A stretch of 64,000 nucleotides of DNA, from contig NZ_CANLCY010000003.1 in the NCBI RefSeq assembly GCF_947489255.1, positions 434,001 to 498,000 of the forward strand, written 5' to 3'. The position numbers were made by a program, and so were the translations under genes. A model generated the notes under the pieces. That model saw only the letters and a list, made by a program, of their open reading frames with translations. It had not been told where the DNA came from and ran no database searches. Source of the stretch: an uncultured Microbacterium sp. GTDB lineage: Bacteria; Actinomycetota; Actinomycetes; Actinomycetales; Microbacteriaceae. Within the stretch, counting starts at the first letter, position 1. Each line of letters starts with the position of its first letter. Positions 40,489-50,333 of the stretch are shown here, in pieces.

Positions 40489-41757
40489 TCAGCGCGCCGC
40501 CGACGCCCCCTCGCGCTCCGCGCGCTGCTTCGCCCGCTCCAGCGCACGCTTCCGCGCGGCACGGGCGTCCTCCTCGAGCTTCTCGGCCTTCGCCTCGTCG
40601 CGCGTGAGGTTCACGCCCGTCTCGGGATCGAACAGGTGCAGCGCGTCGGGCGAGAACCACAGGCGCGCGGCGTCTCCGGCGCGGATGGAGCTCATGGCAT
40701 CCAAGGCCACGACGAGCTCGGTGCGCAGGCTCTCCCCGTCGAGGTCGCGGTCGAGCTCGGACAGCTTCTCCTTCACCGTCGCGTCGGTCTCGTACGGCAC
40801 GTAGGCGTAGAGCACCTCGCCGAGCCACTCGGTCATCTCGATGTCGAGCTCGGTCGTGATGCCGCCGGTCAGATCGCGCTCCGTGGCATCCGCGTCTTCG
40901 AAGGCGTCGGGACGCACCCCCACGATGACCAGGTCGCGTCCCTCGACGGCGGCCCGCAGCCGGTCGTCGAGCGGAACGTCGGCGAAGGGCAGACGCAGGG
41001 TGTCGCCGTCGACGGTTCCGCTGAGGAAGTTCATGGGCGGAGAGCCGATGAAGCCGGCGACGAAGAGGTTCACCGGCTGGTCGTACAGCCCCCGCGGGCT
41101 CGCGACCTGCTGCAGCTCTCCGCGGCGCAGCACCGCGACGCGATCGCCGAGCGTCATCGCCTCGGTCTGGTCGTGCGTGACGTAGACGGTCGTGATGCCG
41201 AGCGAGCGCTGCAGGCGCGCGATCTCGGTGCGCATCTGGCCGCGCAGCTTCGCGTCGAGGTTCGACAACGGCTCGTCGAAGAGGAACGCGCTCGCGTTGC
41301 GCACGATCGCACGGCCCATCGCCACGCGCTGGCGCTGGCCGCCCGAGAGGTTCGCGGGCTTGCGCTCGAGGTGCTCGTCGAGCTCCAGCAGCTTCGACGC
41401 CCGGCGCACGCGCTCGTCGATCTCTTTGTCGTCGAGGTCGCTCGACTTCAGCCGCATCGGGAACGCGATGTTCTCGTACACGGTCAGGTGCGGGTACAGC
41501 GCGTAGTTCTGGAACACCATCGCGAGGTTGCGGTCCTTCGGCGCCTTGTCGTTGACGACCTCGTCGCCGATCCGCAGCTCGCCGTCGGAGATGTCCTCGA
41601 GTCCCACGATCATGCGCAACAGTGTCGACTTGCCGCAGCCCGAGGGACCGACGAGGATCACGAACTCGCCGTCCGCGATGTCGAGATCGACGCCCTTGAC
41701 CGCGGTGAAGCCGTCGTCGTATGTCTTGACGATTCTGTTCAGAGTGATGGATGCCAT
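40489..41757 (-). CDS. sugC: Sugar ABC transporter ATP-binding protein (SugC/MsmK/UgpC-like)
   Basis: 422 residues. Walker [10 protein letters not shown], signature LSGGQRQRV, Walker [13 protein letters not shown], and the C-terminal TOBE-type regulatory domain typical of multi-sugar ATPases (MalK/UgpC). A charged, Lys/Arg/Glu-rich C-terminal tail of about 35 residues extends beyond the usual end; a coiled coil is possible. It is the last gene of the operon with both permeases and the LpqY-like binding protein. Together they import a disaccharide, most likely trehalose. Start is ATG, with a GGAGC-type site. Confidence 0.86.
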   Translation of the reverse strand: MASITLNRIVKTYDDGFTAVKGVDLDIADGEFVILVGPSGCGKSTLLRMIVGLEDISDGELRIGDEVVNDKAPKDRNLAMVFQNYALYPHLTVYENIAFPMRLKSSDLDDKEIDERVRRASKLLELDEHLERKPANLSGGQRQRVAMGRAIVRNASAFLFDEPLSNLDAKLRGQMRTEIARLQRSLGITTVYVTHDQTEAMTLGDRVAVLRRGELQQVASPRGLYDQPVNLFVAGFIGSPPMNFLSGTVDGDTLRLPFADVPLDDRLRAAVEGRDLVIVGVRPDAFEDADATERDLTGGITTELDIEMTEWLGEVLYAYVPYETDATVKEKLSELDRDLDGESLRTELVVALDAMSSIRAGDAARLWFSPDALHLFDPETGVNLTRDEAKAEKLEEDARAARKRALERAKQRAEREGASAAR

Positions 41758-41771
41758 GAGGTGCTGCTCCT

Positions 41772-42620
41772 TTAACCCTTGACCGCGCCCTGGGTGAGAC
41801 CCGACACGATCCGACGCTGGAAGATGACGACGACGATGACGATGGGGATGGTCACCACGATGGCGGCGGCCGAGATGGCGCCGGTGGGTTCCTCGAACTG
41901 CGAGGCGCCCGTGAAGAACGACAGGGCCGCGGGCACCGGGCGGGCGGCATCCGTGGAGGTGAGCGAGATGCCGTAGACGAAGTCGTTCCACGCGATGAAG
42001 AACGCGATGATCGCGGTGGTGAACACCCCGGGGGCCGCGAGCGGCACCACGGTCTTGCGGAACGCCTCGAAGGGGGTGGCCCCGTCGACCTGCGCCGCCT
42101 GCTCGAGTTCCCACGGGATCTGGCGGAAGAAGGCCGCGAGGGTCCAGATCGAGATCGGCAGGGTGAGCGAGAGGTACGGGATGATCAGCCCGAGCCAGGT
42201 GTCGTAGAGGCCGACGACGCGCCACAGGTTGAACAGCGGCGTGACGATCGAGACGATCGGGAACACCGACACCGCGAGCGCCGTGGTGAGGATGATGCGC
42301 TTGCCGGGAAAGTCCAGCCGCGCGATCGCGTAGGCGCAGAGCGTGGCCAGCACCACCGCGATGAAGGTCGCGATGAGGGAGATGCCGATCGAGTTGCGCA
42401 GGGCCGGCAGGAAGAGATCCTGCGCGCTGCCGCCCGGGGCGAGGATCGTGGCGTAGTTGTCGAGCGTCCACTCGGTGGGCAGCAGCGTCCCCGAGAAGAG
42501 TCCGGCTTGCGTCTTGAACGACGTCATGAGGATCGAGAACACCGGGAAGAGCGACCACACCAGCACGAGGGCGATGATCACGAGCCACGTGATCCGCTGG
42601 GGCCAGGTCATTGCGCGCAT
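41772..42620 (-). CDS. sugB: Carbohydrate ABC transporter permease, SugB-like
   Basis: 282 residues with six hydrophobic segments and the permease EAA motif [26 protein letters not shown], the contact site for the ATPase. This is the MalG/SugB-type second permease. Its ATG overlaps the stop of the first permease gene (ATGA) and its stop lies 14 bp from the sugC start. Confidence 0.86.
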   Translation of the reverse strand: MRAMTWPQRITWLVIIALVLVWSLFPVFSILMTSFKTQAGLFSGTLLPTEWTLDNYATILAPGGSAQDLFLPALRNSIGISLIATFIAVVLATLCAYAIARLDFPGKRIILTTALAVSVFPIVSIVTPLFNLWRVVGLYDTWLGLIIPYLSLTLPISIWTLAAFFRQIPWELEQAAQVDGATPFEAFRKTVVPLAAPGVFTTAIIAFFIAWNDFVYGISLTSTDAARPVPAALSFFTGASQFEEPTGAISAAAIVVTIPIVIVVVIFQRRIVSGLTQGAVKG

Positions 42621-43585
42621 CAGCCATTCCTCCCTGCGGAAAGGTCCACCTTGAAGCCCTTGATGAAGATGCCGGCGATGATCAGCACGCTGACGAACAG
42701 CAGCACCGAGATCGCCGATCCGAGCCCGATCTCGAGCCGACCGATCGAGGTGTTGTACGCCAGCAGCGACAGCGCCTCGGTGTCGTTGGCACCGGCGGTC
42801 ATGATGAAGATGTTGTCGAAGATGCGGAACGCCTCGAGCGTGCGGAACAGCACCGCGACCATGATCGCGGCCTTCATGTTCGGCAGGATGACGCGGCGCA
42901 GCACCTCCCACGACGTCGCTCCGTCGACCTTGGCGGCCTCCTCGAGATCGCCCGGCACCTGCGCCAGCCCCGACAGCAGCAGGAGGGAGATGAAGGGGGT
43001 CGTCTTCCACACCTCGCTGAGGATGATGACCGTCAGCGACGTGCCCTGGTAGGCGAACCAGTTGAGGTTCTCGTCGAACCCGGGGATCCACGACAGCCAG
43101 CTGTTGACGTATCCGCCGGAGTTGATGTCGAACGCGTAGAAGAACGCGAAGGCCGACACGACGGTGATGATGCCGTAGGGCACGAGGATCGCCGTGCGGG
43201 CGAAGCCGCGGAGCTTCTTGATGGCCCGGTGCATGACGAGAGCGAAACCGAAGCCGATGATCAGTTCGAGCAGCACCGTCACGACCGTGATGAACAGCGT
43301 CACCCCCATCGACTGCCAGAACGCCGGGTCGCCAAGGATCACCTGGTAGTTGCGGAACCAGATGAACTCGCGGTCGTCGGGCGCGGTCAGGCGCAGGCTG
43401 AACAGGGAGTCCCACAGGGCCTGCACGATCGGGTACAGGGTGACCAGCAGCATGATGCCGAACGCGGGACCCGCGAGCATCCACCCCAGCCGCGCCTCGG
43501 CCCGCGCCCGATCGGAGCGCCGTTTCTTCGTCGGGGCGGGCGGGTCCGCGCGCCGTTCGGCGCGGGTGCCGGTCGTGTCGGTCAC
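42620..43585 (-). CDS. sugA: Carbohydrate ABC transporter permease, SugA-like
   Basis: 321 residues, six hydrophobic segments after a charged N terminus of about 35 residues. The EAA motif [25 protein letters not shown] is present. This is the MalF/SugA-type permease. GTG start overlaps the stop of the lpqY-like gene (GTGA); its own stop overlaps the next start, showing tight coupling. Confidence 0.86.
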   Translation of the reverse strand: MTDTTGTRAERRADPPAPTKKRRSDRARAEARLGWMLAGPAFGIMLLVTLYPIVQALWDSLFSLRLTAPDDREFIWFRNYQVILGDPAFWQSMGVTLFITVVTVLLELIIGFGFALVMHRAIKKLRGFARTAILVPYGIITVVSAFAFFYAFDINSGGYVNSWLSWIPGFDENLNWFAYQGTSLTVIILSEVWKTTPFISLLLLSGLAQVPGDLEEAAKVDGATSWEVLRRVILPNMKAAIMVAVLFRTLEAFRIFDNIFIMTAGANDTEALSLLAYNTSIGRLEIGLGSAISVLLFVSVLIIAGIFIKGFKVDLSAGRNG

Positions 43586-44847
43586 AGCAGTCGCTCCCCT
43601 CTGAGCACCGCGAGGATGAAGTCGGTCGAGGACTGCGGCGTCGAGTCGGGGCTCACCGCGTTCGGCGGATGCCACGTGCGCTGCAGACCGATGGAGATCT
43701 CGTTGTAGTACGGCGTCTGAGGTCGCGGGGCGCCCAGCTGCAACGACTCCGCGATGGTCGAGGCCATCGGGAACTTCTCGTTCACCTCGGCGTCGTCGTA
43801 TGCGGCGAGGTTGGACGGCGGGTTGCCGTTGGTGACGAAGTACTGCGCCTGGTTCTCGGGGCTCACGATGCACGCCACCGCCTGCCAGGCGAGGTCGACG
43901 TTCTCGCTGTAGGCCCCGACGCCGAGGTTGATCCCGCCCACCGGCGGAGCGGCCGGGGTCTCGGCATCCACGCGGGGGTACACCGCCCAGCCGAGGTCGT
44001 CGACGACCTCGGGGGCTGCGGCCTGCATGGCGGGGTAGACGAAGGGCCAGTTGACCATGAACGAGCCGTTGTCGCCCTGGAAGAGGTTCATGCTCGCGTT
44101 CTCGTCGGCGGTCGGAAGCCCCGCGCCGCCGAGTCCCGACGAGCCGATGCGCCCGATGATCTCGGCGGCCTTCTTGCCCGCGTCGGATTCGAGCCCGAGC
44201 TGCATCTCGTCGGGCTTCGCCTCGGGGTTCTCGAGGATCTTCCCGCCGCCCGAGGCGACGAGCGCGTTGATCCACACCGTGAGCGACTCGGCGAGCGCGC
44301 CCTGCACGCCGAGCTGCTTGTTCTGGTCCTGGGCGGCCTGGATGATCTGGTCCCACGTGACCGGCTGGGTCATGTCGAGACCCGCGGCCTCGGCGACCGA
44401 CTTGCGGTACCAGAGCAGCTGCGTGTTGGCCCAGAAGGGCACGGTCACGAGCTCGCCGTTCCAGCTCGCCGACTGCACCGCGCCCTGCACGACTCCGTCG
44501 GTGTTCTGCAGGTCGGCGGGCACCGGCGCGAGGAAGCCGGGCTCGGCGAGCTCGGGGATGAAGGGCGGGTCGAGGCTCATGATGTCGAGCGAGCGGTCGC
44601 TGGCGGCGAGGCGCCGGGCGAGCTGTTCGCGCTGCGAGGCCGCGTCGCGCGGCAGCAGCGAGGTCTCGATGCGGTACGCCCCGTTCGCGGCCTCCGTGCA
44701 GGATGCCGCGATCTCGGCCTGACCGCCGTCGTCGGGGTTGATGTACCAGGTCAGGGTCGGCACCCCGTCGTCTGCCGCGCAGGCCCCGAGCGTGCCCGCG
44801 AGGGCCAGGGCCGAGGCTCCGGCCACGATTCGTCTCACCGTTCGCAT
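43582..44847 (-). CDS. lpqY: Sugar-binding lipoprotein, LpqY-like
   Basis: 421 residues. Signal peptide with lipobox LGAC, then a type 1 periplasmic-binding protein fold. The segment ETSLLPRDAASQREQLARRLAASDRSLDIMSLDPPFIPELAEPG closely follows the LpqY trehalose-binding protein, and gene order lpqY-sugA-sugB-sugC matches the mycobacterial locus. It captures the sugar outside the membrane. I chose ATG 44847 (MRTVRRIV), before the signal peptide; longer readings add a non-signal stretch. A trehalose substrate is inferred from family. Confidence 0.85.
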   Translation of the reverse strand: MRTVRRIVAGASALALAGTLGACAADDGVPTLTWYINPDDGGQAEIAASCTEAANGAYRIETSLLPRDAASQREQLARRLAASDRSLDIMSLDPPFIPELAEPGFLAPVPADLQNTDGVVQGAVQSASWNGELVTVPFWANTQLLWYRKSVAEAAGLDMTQPVTWDQIIQAAQDQNKQLGVQGALAESLTVWINALVASGGGKILENPEAKPDEMQLGLESDAGKKAAEIIGRIGSSGLGGAGLPTADENASMNLFQGDNGSFMVNWPFVYPAMQAAAPEVVDDLGWAVYPRVDAETPAAPPVGGINLGVGAYSENVDLAWQAVACIVSPENQAQYFVTNGNPPSNLAAYDDAEVNEKFPMASTIAESLQLGAPRPQTPYYNEISIGLQRTWHPPNAVSPDSTPQSSTDFILAVLRGERLL

Positions 44848-44974
44848 CCGGCCCCCTCGCCTCGGTGCGGGGCTCTGACGGCCCCCTCGTCGTGCGTCCA
44901 TCCTGCCGAGCGGAGGATTTCCGCCGCCTCAGGCTTGCCCGGGGCGCAGACGGGGTGGTAGTCGCGCGAACGAC

Positions 44975-45004
44975 GAACCGCCCCGTCCGAAGACGGGGCG
45001 GTTC
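44975..45004 (-). terminator. 13-bp hairpin with TTCG loop, terminator of fprA
   Basis: Arms GAACCGCCCCGTC (44975-44987) and GACGGGGCGGTTC (44992-45004). On the minus strand the loop reads TTCG flanked by C and G, a stable cUUCGg tetraloop. It lies 10 bp after the fprA stop. No T tract follows. Confidence 0.8.
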
Positions 45005-45014
45005 GAGGGGAGGT

Positions 45015-46388
45015 TTACTCGCCGCGCGAGATCGCGATCATCTCGTCGCGGGGGACGACCTTGATGCGCGCCCGCTCGTGCGGGGCACCGAGGGCCATCT
45101 CGTGCTCGTCGAGACGGTGCCAGCCGTCGAGGTCGGTCCAGCGCACGCCGCGCTCGGCGAGCAGGGCTGGGATGGCCTCCTCCTCCGGGTGGGCGGGCTG
45201 CCACCACTGGCCCTGGTCGTTGATCAGGTGGCGCACCGTCTCCATGGCATCCGACTTGGTGTGTCCGATGAGGCCGACGGGCCCGCGCTTGATCCAGCCG
45301 GTGGCGTACAGACCCGGGACGCGCGAGTTCGAGTCGGCCGAGATGACCTGACCCTCGTGGTTGGGGATGACGCCGTGCCGCTCGTCGAAGGGGACGTCCT
45401 TCAGCCGCGAGCCGAAGTAGCCGACGGCGCGGTAGATGGCCTGGATCGGGATCTCGCGGATCTCGCCCGTGCCCACCACACCGGCCTCGGCATCGGGCTT
45501 CGTGCGCTCGTAGCGGATGGCGGCGACGCGGCCCTCGTCGTCCGTGACGACCTCGAGGGGCTTCGCCCAGAAGTGCAGGTGCAGGCGACGCGACGCCTCT
45601 CCCCCGGCGTTGTTGACGCTGGGGCGCGTGCGCCACTGCTGCAGGACGCGGTCGATGACCTTGACCTGCTTGTTCGTCTCGATCGCGGCCTTCGACGCCT
45701 CGTCGTAGTCGAAGTCCTCGTCGTAGACGACCATGTCGACGTCGCGCAGCTCGCCGAGCTCGCGGAGCTCCAGCGGGGTGAACTTCACCTGGGCCGGACC
45801 GCGGCGACCGAACACGTGCACGTCGGTCACGGGCGAGGCCTTCAGCCCCTGGTAGACGTTGTCGGGAACCTCGGTCGGCAGCAGGTCGTCGGCGTGCTTG
45901 GCGAGCATGCGCGTGATGTCGAGCGCCACATTGCCGTTGCCGATGACGGCGACCGACTCGGCCTCGAGGGGCCACTCGCGCGGCACGTCGGGGTGGCCGT
46001 CGACCCAGCTGACGAAGTCGGCGGCGCCGTAGGAGCCGTGCGCGTCGATGCCGGGGACGTCGAGGTCGGCGTCGCGGATCGCTCCGGTGGCGAAGATGAC
46101 CGCGTGGTAGTGCTGCTTCAGATCGTCGAGCGTGATGTCGGTGCCGAAGTTCACGTTGCCGAAGATGCGGATGTCGCCGCGGTCGAGCACCTCGCGCAGC
46201 GCCGTGATGACGCCCTTGATGCGCGGGTGGTCGGGGGCGACGCCGTAGCGGACCAGGCCGTAGGGCGCGGGCAGCTGCTCGAAGAGGTCGATCGACACGT
46301 CGAACTGACGCTCGGCTTTCAGCAGGATGTCGGCCGCGTAGATGCCGGCGGGGCCGGCTCCGACGATGGCGAGGCGCAGCTTCGTCAT
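45015..46388 (-). CDS. fprA: NADPH-ferredoxin reductase FprA-like flavoprotein
   Basis: 457 residues, matching the 456 of mycobacterial FprA. The FAD motif is RLAIVGAGPAGIYAADIL, and the second nucleotide-binding site is VAVIGNGNVALDITRML. The reductase moves electrons between NADPH and ferredoxin, feeding cytochrome P450 or desaturase systems (the desaturase at 9.4 kb is one possible user, by inference). Start is ATG with GAGAGGAA upstream. A strong hairpin follows the stop. It sits between the sugar importer and the polyprenyl synthase. Confidence 0.88.
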   Translation of the reverse strand: MTKLRLAIVGAGPAGIYAADILLKAERQFDVSIDLFEQLPAPYGLVRYGVAPDHPRIKGVITALREVLDRGDIRIFGNVNFGTDITLDDLKQHYHAVIFATGAIRDADLDVPGIDAHGSYGAADFVSWVDGHPDVPREWPLEAESVAVIGNGNVALDITRMLAKHADDLLPTEVPDNVYQGLKASPVTDVHVFGRRGPAQVKFTPLELRELGELRDVDMVVYDEDFDYDEASKAAIETNKQVKVIDRVLQQWRTRPSVNNAGGEASRRLHLHFWAKPLEVVTDDEGRVAAIRYERTKPDAEAGVVGTGEIREIPIQAIYRAVGYFGSRLKDVPFDERHGVIPNHEGQVISADSNSRVPGLYATGWIKRGPVGLIGHTKSDAMETVRHLINDQGQWWQPAHPEEEAIPALLAERGVRWTDLDGWHRLDEHEMALGAPHERARIKVVPRDEMIAISRGE

Positions 46389-46428
46389 GGGTTCCTCTCG
46401 ATCGCGATCGGGGGGTGGTGGAAAGTGG

Positions 46429-47490
46429 TCAGGCCGAGCGGTCGGCCACGGCACGGGCGAAGCGCGTCAGCGCCTCGCGCACGGCGCCGTCGGGCAGCGG
46501 CGCGAGGGCGTCGATCGCCTCTTGCGACCACTGGTGCGCGAGGCGAAGGGTCTCGTGCGTGGTCTCGTGGTCGCGCAGTTCGGCGAGCGCTCCGTCGAGG
46601 ATCGACGGGTCGGCTCCGGCGGCGATGCGCTCCTGACCCTCGTCGATGCGCGCGCGCAGGTCGGCGGATGCCGCGTCGGAGCGGTGCCCGAGCAGCAGGT
46701 ACGGCATGGTGGGCACCCCCGCGCGCAAGTCGGTGCCGGGGACCTTGCCGGTCTCGGAGGGGTCGGGCGAGAGGTCGATCACGTCGTCGAGCAACTGGAA
46801 CGCGACGCCGGCCTTCTCACCGAAGACGACCATAGGCTGCTCGAACTCCTCGGGCGCTCCCGAGTAGATGATCCCCGACTGGGCCGCGGCGGCGATGAGC
46901 GAGCCGGTCTTGTCGGCGAGGACGCGCAGGTAGAAGTCGACGGGCTCGTCGCCCTCCTGGGGCCCGACGGTCTCGTGCATCTGCCCGAGCACGAGGCGCT
47001 CGAAGGTGTCGGCCTGCAGCTGGATGGCGCGTTCGCCGCGTCGGGCCATGAGCTGGCTGGCGCGGGCGAAGAGCAGGTCGCCGGTGAGGATGGCGATGTT
47101 GTTGCCCCACACCGTCTGCGCGCTCGGCACCCCGCGGCGCTTGTCGGCACCGTCCATGACGTCGTCGTGGTATAGCGAGCCCAGGTGGGTCAGCTCGAGG
47201 GCCGTGGCCACCTCGACGACTTCCTTGGTGGTGCCCTGACCGAGCTGCGCGGTGAGGATCGCCAGCATGGGGCGCACGCGCTTCCCACCGGCCTCGTAGA
47301 GGTAGCGGGCGGTCACGTCGGCGAGCTTGTCGGCGCTTCGCACCTCGCCCTCGAGCTCGCTCTCGACGCGCGCGAGACCCGCCTCGACGGTGGAGAGGAG
47401 GGTGCGAGAACGCAGCCCGGCGAAGATGCGGTCGCTCAGGCCCAGCTTTCCCGACAGGCGGGTGCTGGCCGCAGACGGTCTCGGGGTCAC
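46429..47490 (-). CDS. Polyprenyl diphosphate synthase (menaquinone side-chain)
   Basis: 353 residues. Both Asp-rich motifs are present: YHDDVMDGADKRRG (FARM) and LLDDVIDLSPDP (SARM), with GKRVRPML near the N terminus. It makes the C40-C45-type isoprenoid diphosphate used by MenA; exact chain length is not readable. It starts with GTG. The 18-bp block TAGGCTGAAACCGTGACC containing its -10 and start codon is identical to that of menB. It precedes menG in the genome, 62 bp apart. Confidence 0.86.
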   Translation of the reverse strand: MTPRPSAASTRLSGKLGLSDRIFAGLRSRTLLSTVEAGLARVESELEGEVRSADKLADVTARYLYEAGGKRVRPMLAILTAQLGQGTTKEVVEVATALELTHLGSLYHDDVMDGADKRRGVPSAQTVWGNNIAILTGDLLFARASQLMARRGERAIQLQADTFERLVLGQMHETVGPQEGDEPVDFYLRVLADKTGSLIAAAAQSGIIYSGAPEEFEQPMVVFGEKAGVAFQLLDDVIDLSPDPSETGKVPGTDLRAGVPTMPYLLLGHRSDAASADLRARIDEGQERIAAGADPSILDGALAELRDHETTHETLRLAHQWSQEAIDALAPLPDGAVREALTRFARAVADRSA

Positions 47491-47496
47491 GGTTTC

Positions 47497-47502
47497 AGCC
47501 TA
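47497..47502 (-). promoter_or_regulatory. -10 box TAGGCT of the polyprenyl synthase gene
   Basis: TAGGCT lies 6 bp before the GTG, and the 18 bp from this box through the first codons (47485-47502) are identical to those of menB (57275-57292). Confidence 0.55.
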
Positions 47503-47552
47503 TCCTGGCGTGGCCGGGGGCCGCCGCGGGTATCTCGACGGTTGACAGGGGT

Positions 47553-48272
47553 CTACGAGGCCGGGCGGATGCCGCGGTGCAACGCGACGATGCCGAACGA
47601 CAGGTTGCGGTACGCCACGTCATCCCATCCCGAATCCCGCATCCAGCGGGCGAGCGTCGGCTGGTCGGGCCAGTCGCGGATCGACTCGTTGAGGTAGTCG
47701 TAGGCCTCCGCGTTGCTGCTCACGGCCTTGGCCACGAGCGGCAGGACGCGGTCGTTGTAGAAGCGGTAGAGCCCGTTGAACGCGCGGGACGGCGGATGCG
47801 AGAACTCGCACACGACGATGCGTCCGCCGGGGCGGGTCACGCGACGCAGTTCGCGCAGCGCCCGACGCGGGTCGTTGACGTTGCGCAGGCCGAACGACAT
47901 CGTCACCGCGTCGAACTCGCCGTCGGCGAAGGGGAGGTCGGTGGCATCCGCCTGGACGAACTCGAGGTTCGGCACGTCTCCGTGACGACGGCGCCCCTCG
48001 GCGATCATGCCGCGCGAGAAGTCGGCGGCCACGACGTGCGCGCCGCTCGGCACGAACGCCATCGACGACGTGCCGGTGCCGGCGGCGAGGTCGAGGATGC
48101 GCTCGCCCTGCTTCGGCGCCACCGCGCGCAGCGTCGCGGCACGCCAGAGGCGGTCGTTGCCGAGGCTGAGCACGGAGTTCGTGCGGTCGTAGGCCGCGGC
48201 GACCTGGTCGAACATGCCGCTGACGCGCTGCGGGTCTTTACCGAGGTCGGCGCGGTTGGGGTCGCTGCTCAC
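47553..48272 (-). CDS. menG: Demethylmenaquinone methyltransferase MenG/UbiE
   Basis: 239 residues. The SAM-binding motif [15 protein letters not shown] and the UbiE segments [26 protein letters not shown] and [24 protein letters not shown] are present. It makes the last step, methylating demethylmenaquinone. Start is GTG with a TAGACT box 6 bp upstream. Upstream neighbour on the same strand is a DUF402 gene. Confidence 0.93.
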   Translation of the reverse strand: MSSDPNRADLGKDPQRVSGMFDQVAAAYDRTNSVLSLGNDRLWRAATLRAVAPKQGERILDLAAGTGTSSMAFVPSGAHVVAADFSRGMIAEGRRRHGDVPNLEFVQADATDLPFADGEFDAVTMSFGLRNVNDPRRALRELRRVTRPGGRIVVCEFSHPPSRAFNGLYRFYNDRVLPLVAKAVSSNAEAYDYLNESIRDWPDQPTLARWMRDSGWDDVAYRNLSFGIVALHRGIRPAS

Positions 48273-48278
48273 CCGTCG

Positions 48279-48284
48279 AGTCTA
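48279..48284 (-). promoter_or_regulatory. -10 box TAGACT of menG
   Basis: TAGACT on the minus strand lies 6 bp before the GTG at 48272, consistent with a leaderless message. It overlaps the end of the DUF402 gene. Confidence 0.5.
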
Positions 48285-48845
48285 GGCGCGCGCCGCGGGG
48301 TCGTCGCCGGGGGTTGCCAGCGCCGCCAGGCGTTCGAGCCACGGACCGGTGACCGCGTCGGAGAACGGCGCCTCGCGATCGCGCACCCGTCGCTCGAGAT
48401 CGGTGGCCGTGGCATCCAGGTGCTCGACGATGTCGAGCGGATAGCCGTAGCGCACGCGGTGCTCGTCCCACTCGTCGCGGTCGTCGATCCAGGTGCCGCG
48501 CTCGTCGGTGCGGCGCACCACGTCGAGGTCCATGTCGATGCCGCGGGGCACGCCGTCGTCGTGCCAGCGCACGTCCCACGCGAGGTCGATGTACACGGCC
48601 ACGGGGTGCGGGTGGGCATTGTGCGTGAAGGCCCAGTCGCCGCTCGCGGGCACGAGCGTCACGTTCGGCTGACGGCAGACGAACTCGGCGCCCGGGCGCG
48701 CGCTGCGCCAGCCCACCTGCTGGCCGAACCATTCGCCCCACTCGTCGGAGCCCAGGTAGACGCTGTCCTGCACCCAGTGCGGCGAGCCGTCCCACTTGCG
48801 CCACTCGAAGAGCAGGCGGGTGCCGGGAGCAGGACGGTTTTCCAT
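48282..48845 (-). CDS. DUF402 domain protein
   Basis: 187 residues. The DUF402 core (PVAVYIDLAWDVRWHDDGVPRGIDMDLDVVRRTDERGTWIDDRDEWDEHR) is clear. Characterised members are nucleotide or phosphate-ester phosphatases, but this one is unassigned. Start is ATG; it diverges from menF over 209 bp. Confidence 0.78.
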   Translation of the reverse strand: MENRPAPGTRLLFEWRKWDGSPHWVQDSVYLGSDEWGEWFGQQVGWRSARPGAEFVCRQPNVTLVPASGDWAFTHNAHPHPVAVYIDLAWDVRWHDDGVPRGIDMDLDVVRRTDERGTWIDDRDEWDEHRVRYGYPLDIVEHLDATATDLERRVRDREAPFSDAVTGPWLERLAALATPGDDPAARA

Positions 48846-49041
48846 GCTCCGGAGTCTAAAACGCTCCCCACCACGGGTCTCCGCGCGCTCGCGGACGCAC
48901 CGCGGGAGTTCGGGAGCGCGACGCGGGAAAGTCCGCGCGGCGACGGCCCCACGAGCGGGGTCTCCTGCGTCGTGTGGGCCGCGTCTGCTCGACGCTGGAG
49001 CATCCGGATGCCGCGCACCTCCGCACCGATCAGCGCGGGTC

Positions 49042-49047
49042 TACGCT
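49042..49047 (+). promoter_or_regulatory. -10 box TACGCT of menF
   Basis: TACGCT ends 7 bp before the GTG at 49055, placed for a leaderless transcript. Confidence 0.5.
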
Positions 49048-49054
49048 GAAAGAC

Positions 49055-50332
49055 GTGCTCGAACCCGCGGATGACGTCGTGCCGCGCCTGCGCGTGGTGA
49101 CACGAGAGCTGGCCCCGATGGACGACGTGCTCGCGTACACGACGCCGTACGATCCGCTGTTCTGGAGCCGGCGCGGCGAATCGCTCGCCGCGTTCGGCGA
49201 CCTGCTGACGCTGCGCTACACCGGCGAGCAGCCCGGCGACGCGACCATCTCCGAACGCTGGCGCGCGATCGCGGCCGCCGCCGAGGTCGACGACCCCGTG
49301 CAGCTGCCGGGCACCGGCCTCGTCGCCTTCGGGTCGTTCGTCTTCGACCCGCAGTCCGAGCGCGAGAACGTGCTGCGCGTGCCCGGGACCATCGTCGGTC
49401 GACACAGCGGCCGTGCCTGGGTCACGCGCCTGGCCTTCGACGACACCCCCGACGGGCCCGAGCCCGAGCTGCCGCCGCGCTCCCCGTTCGGTCCGCACTG
49501 GTCGGCCACGCTCGGCCCCGGTCGGCAGACGGCGGAGAAGTATCAGGATGCCGTCCGCCAGGCGATCGAGGCCATCGGCGCCCGCGAGGTCGCCAAGGTG
49601 GTGCTGGCCCGCGACATCGCCGGAACGGTGCCCGCGGGGTCCGACCTGCGACGACTGGTGCGCTCCCTGCTCGAGGGCTACCCGGACTGCTGGGTGTTCG
49701 CCGTCGACGGCCTCATCGGCGCGAGCCCCGAGACGCTGGTCACGGTGTCGAACGGCACGGTGACCGCGCGCGTGCTCGCCGGCACCGTCGCGCGCGGCGG
49801 AGACGCCGACGCCGACGTCGCGGCATCCGTCGGTCTGACCCGGAGCACGAAGGATCAGGACGAGCATCGCTTCGCGGTGCAGAGCGTGTTGAAGGCCCTG
49901 GCGCCCCACACGTCGTCGCTCGCGGCCGAGGAGCAACCCTTCACCCTGAAGCTGCCGAACGTCTGGCACCTCGCGACCGACGTCGAGGGCGTGCTCAGCG
50001 AAGACGCGTCATCGCTCGACCTGTTGTCGGTGCTGCATCCCACCGCGGCTGTCGCGGGCACGCCGACCGCCGCGGCGATGGAGGTCATCCGCCGCCTCGA
50101 GCCCTTCGACCGCGGCCGCTACGCCGGGGCCGTGGGGTGGACGGGGGCGTCGGGCGACGGCGAATGGGCGATCGCGCTGCGATGCGCCCAGATCGACCGC
50201 GCCGCCCCGTCGTCGCCGACCGCCCCGATCACCGCCTACGCCGGAGCGGGCATCGTCGCCGACAGCGTCCCGGAGTCGGAGCTGCTGGAGACACGGGTGA
50301 AGTTCCGCCCGATCGTCGAGGCCTTGGCCTGA
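49055..50332 (+). CDS. menF: Isochorismate synthase MenF
   Basis: 425 residues. Chorismate-binding domain: VAKVVLARDIAGTVP, LIGASPETLVTVSNG, RVLAGTVARGG, and the C-terminal YAGAVGWTGASGDGEWAIALR and YAGAGIVADSVPESE, all standard for MenF/EntC-type enzymes. It converts chorismate to isochorismate, the first step of the pathway. I chose GTG 49055; a longer frame to 48974 adds non-conserved sequence. It converges on the PPK2 gene with one base between stops. Confidence 0.9.
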   Translation: MLEPADDVVPRLRVVTRELAPMDDVLAYTTPYDPLFWSRRGESLAAFGDLLTLRYTGEQPGDATISERWRAIAAAAEVDDPVQLPGTGLVAFGSFVFDPQSERENVLRVPGTIVGRHSGRAWVTRLAFDDTPDGPEPELPPRSPFGPHWSATLGPGRQTAEKYQDAVRQAIEAIGAREVAKVVLARDIAGTVPAGSDLRRLVRSLLEGYPDCWVFAVDGLIGASPETLVTVSNGTVTARVLAGTVARGGDADADVAASVGLTRSTKDQDEHRFAVQSVLKALAPHTSSLAAEEQPFTLKLPNVWHLATDVEGVLSEDASSLDLLSVLHPTAAVAGTPTAAAMEVIRRLEPFDRGRYAGAVGWTGASGDGEWAIALRCAQIDRAAPSSPTAPITAYAGAGIVADSVPESELLETRVKFRPIVEALA

Positions 50333-50333
50333 G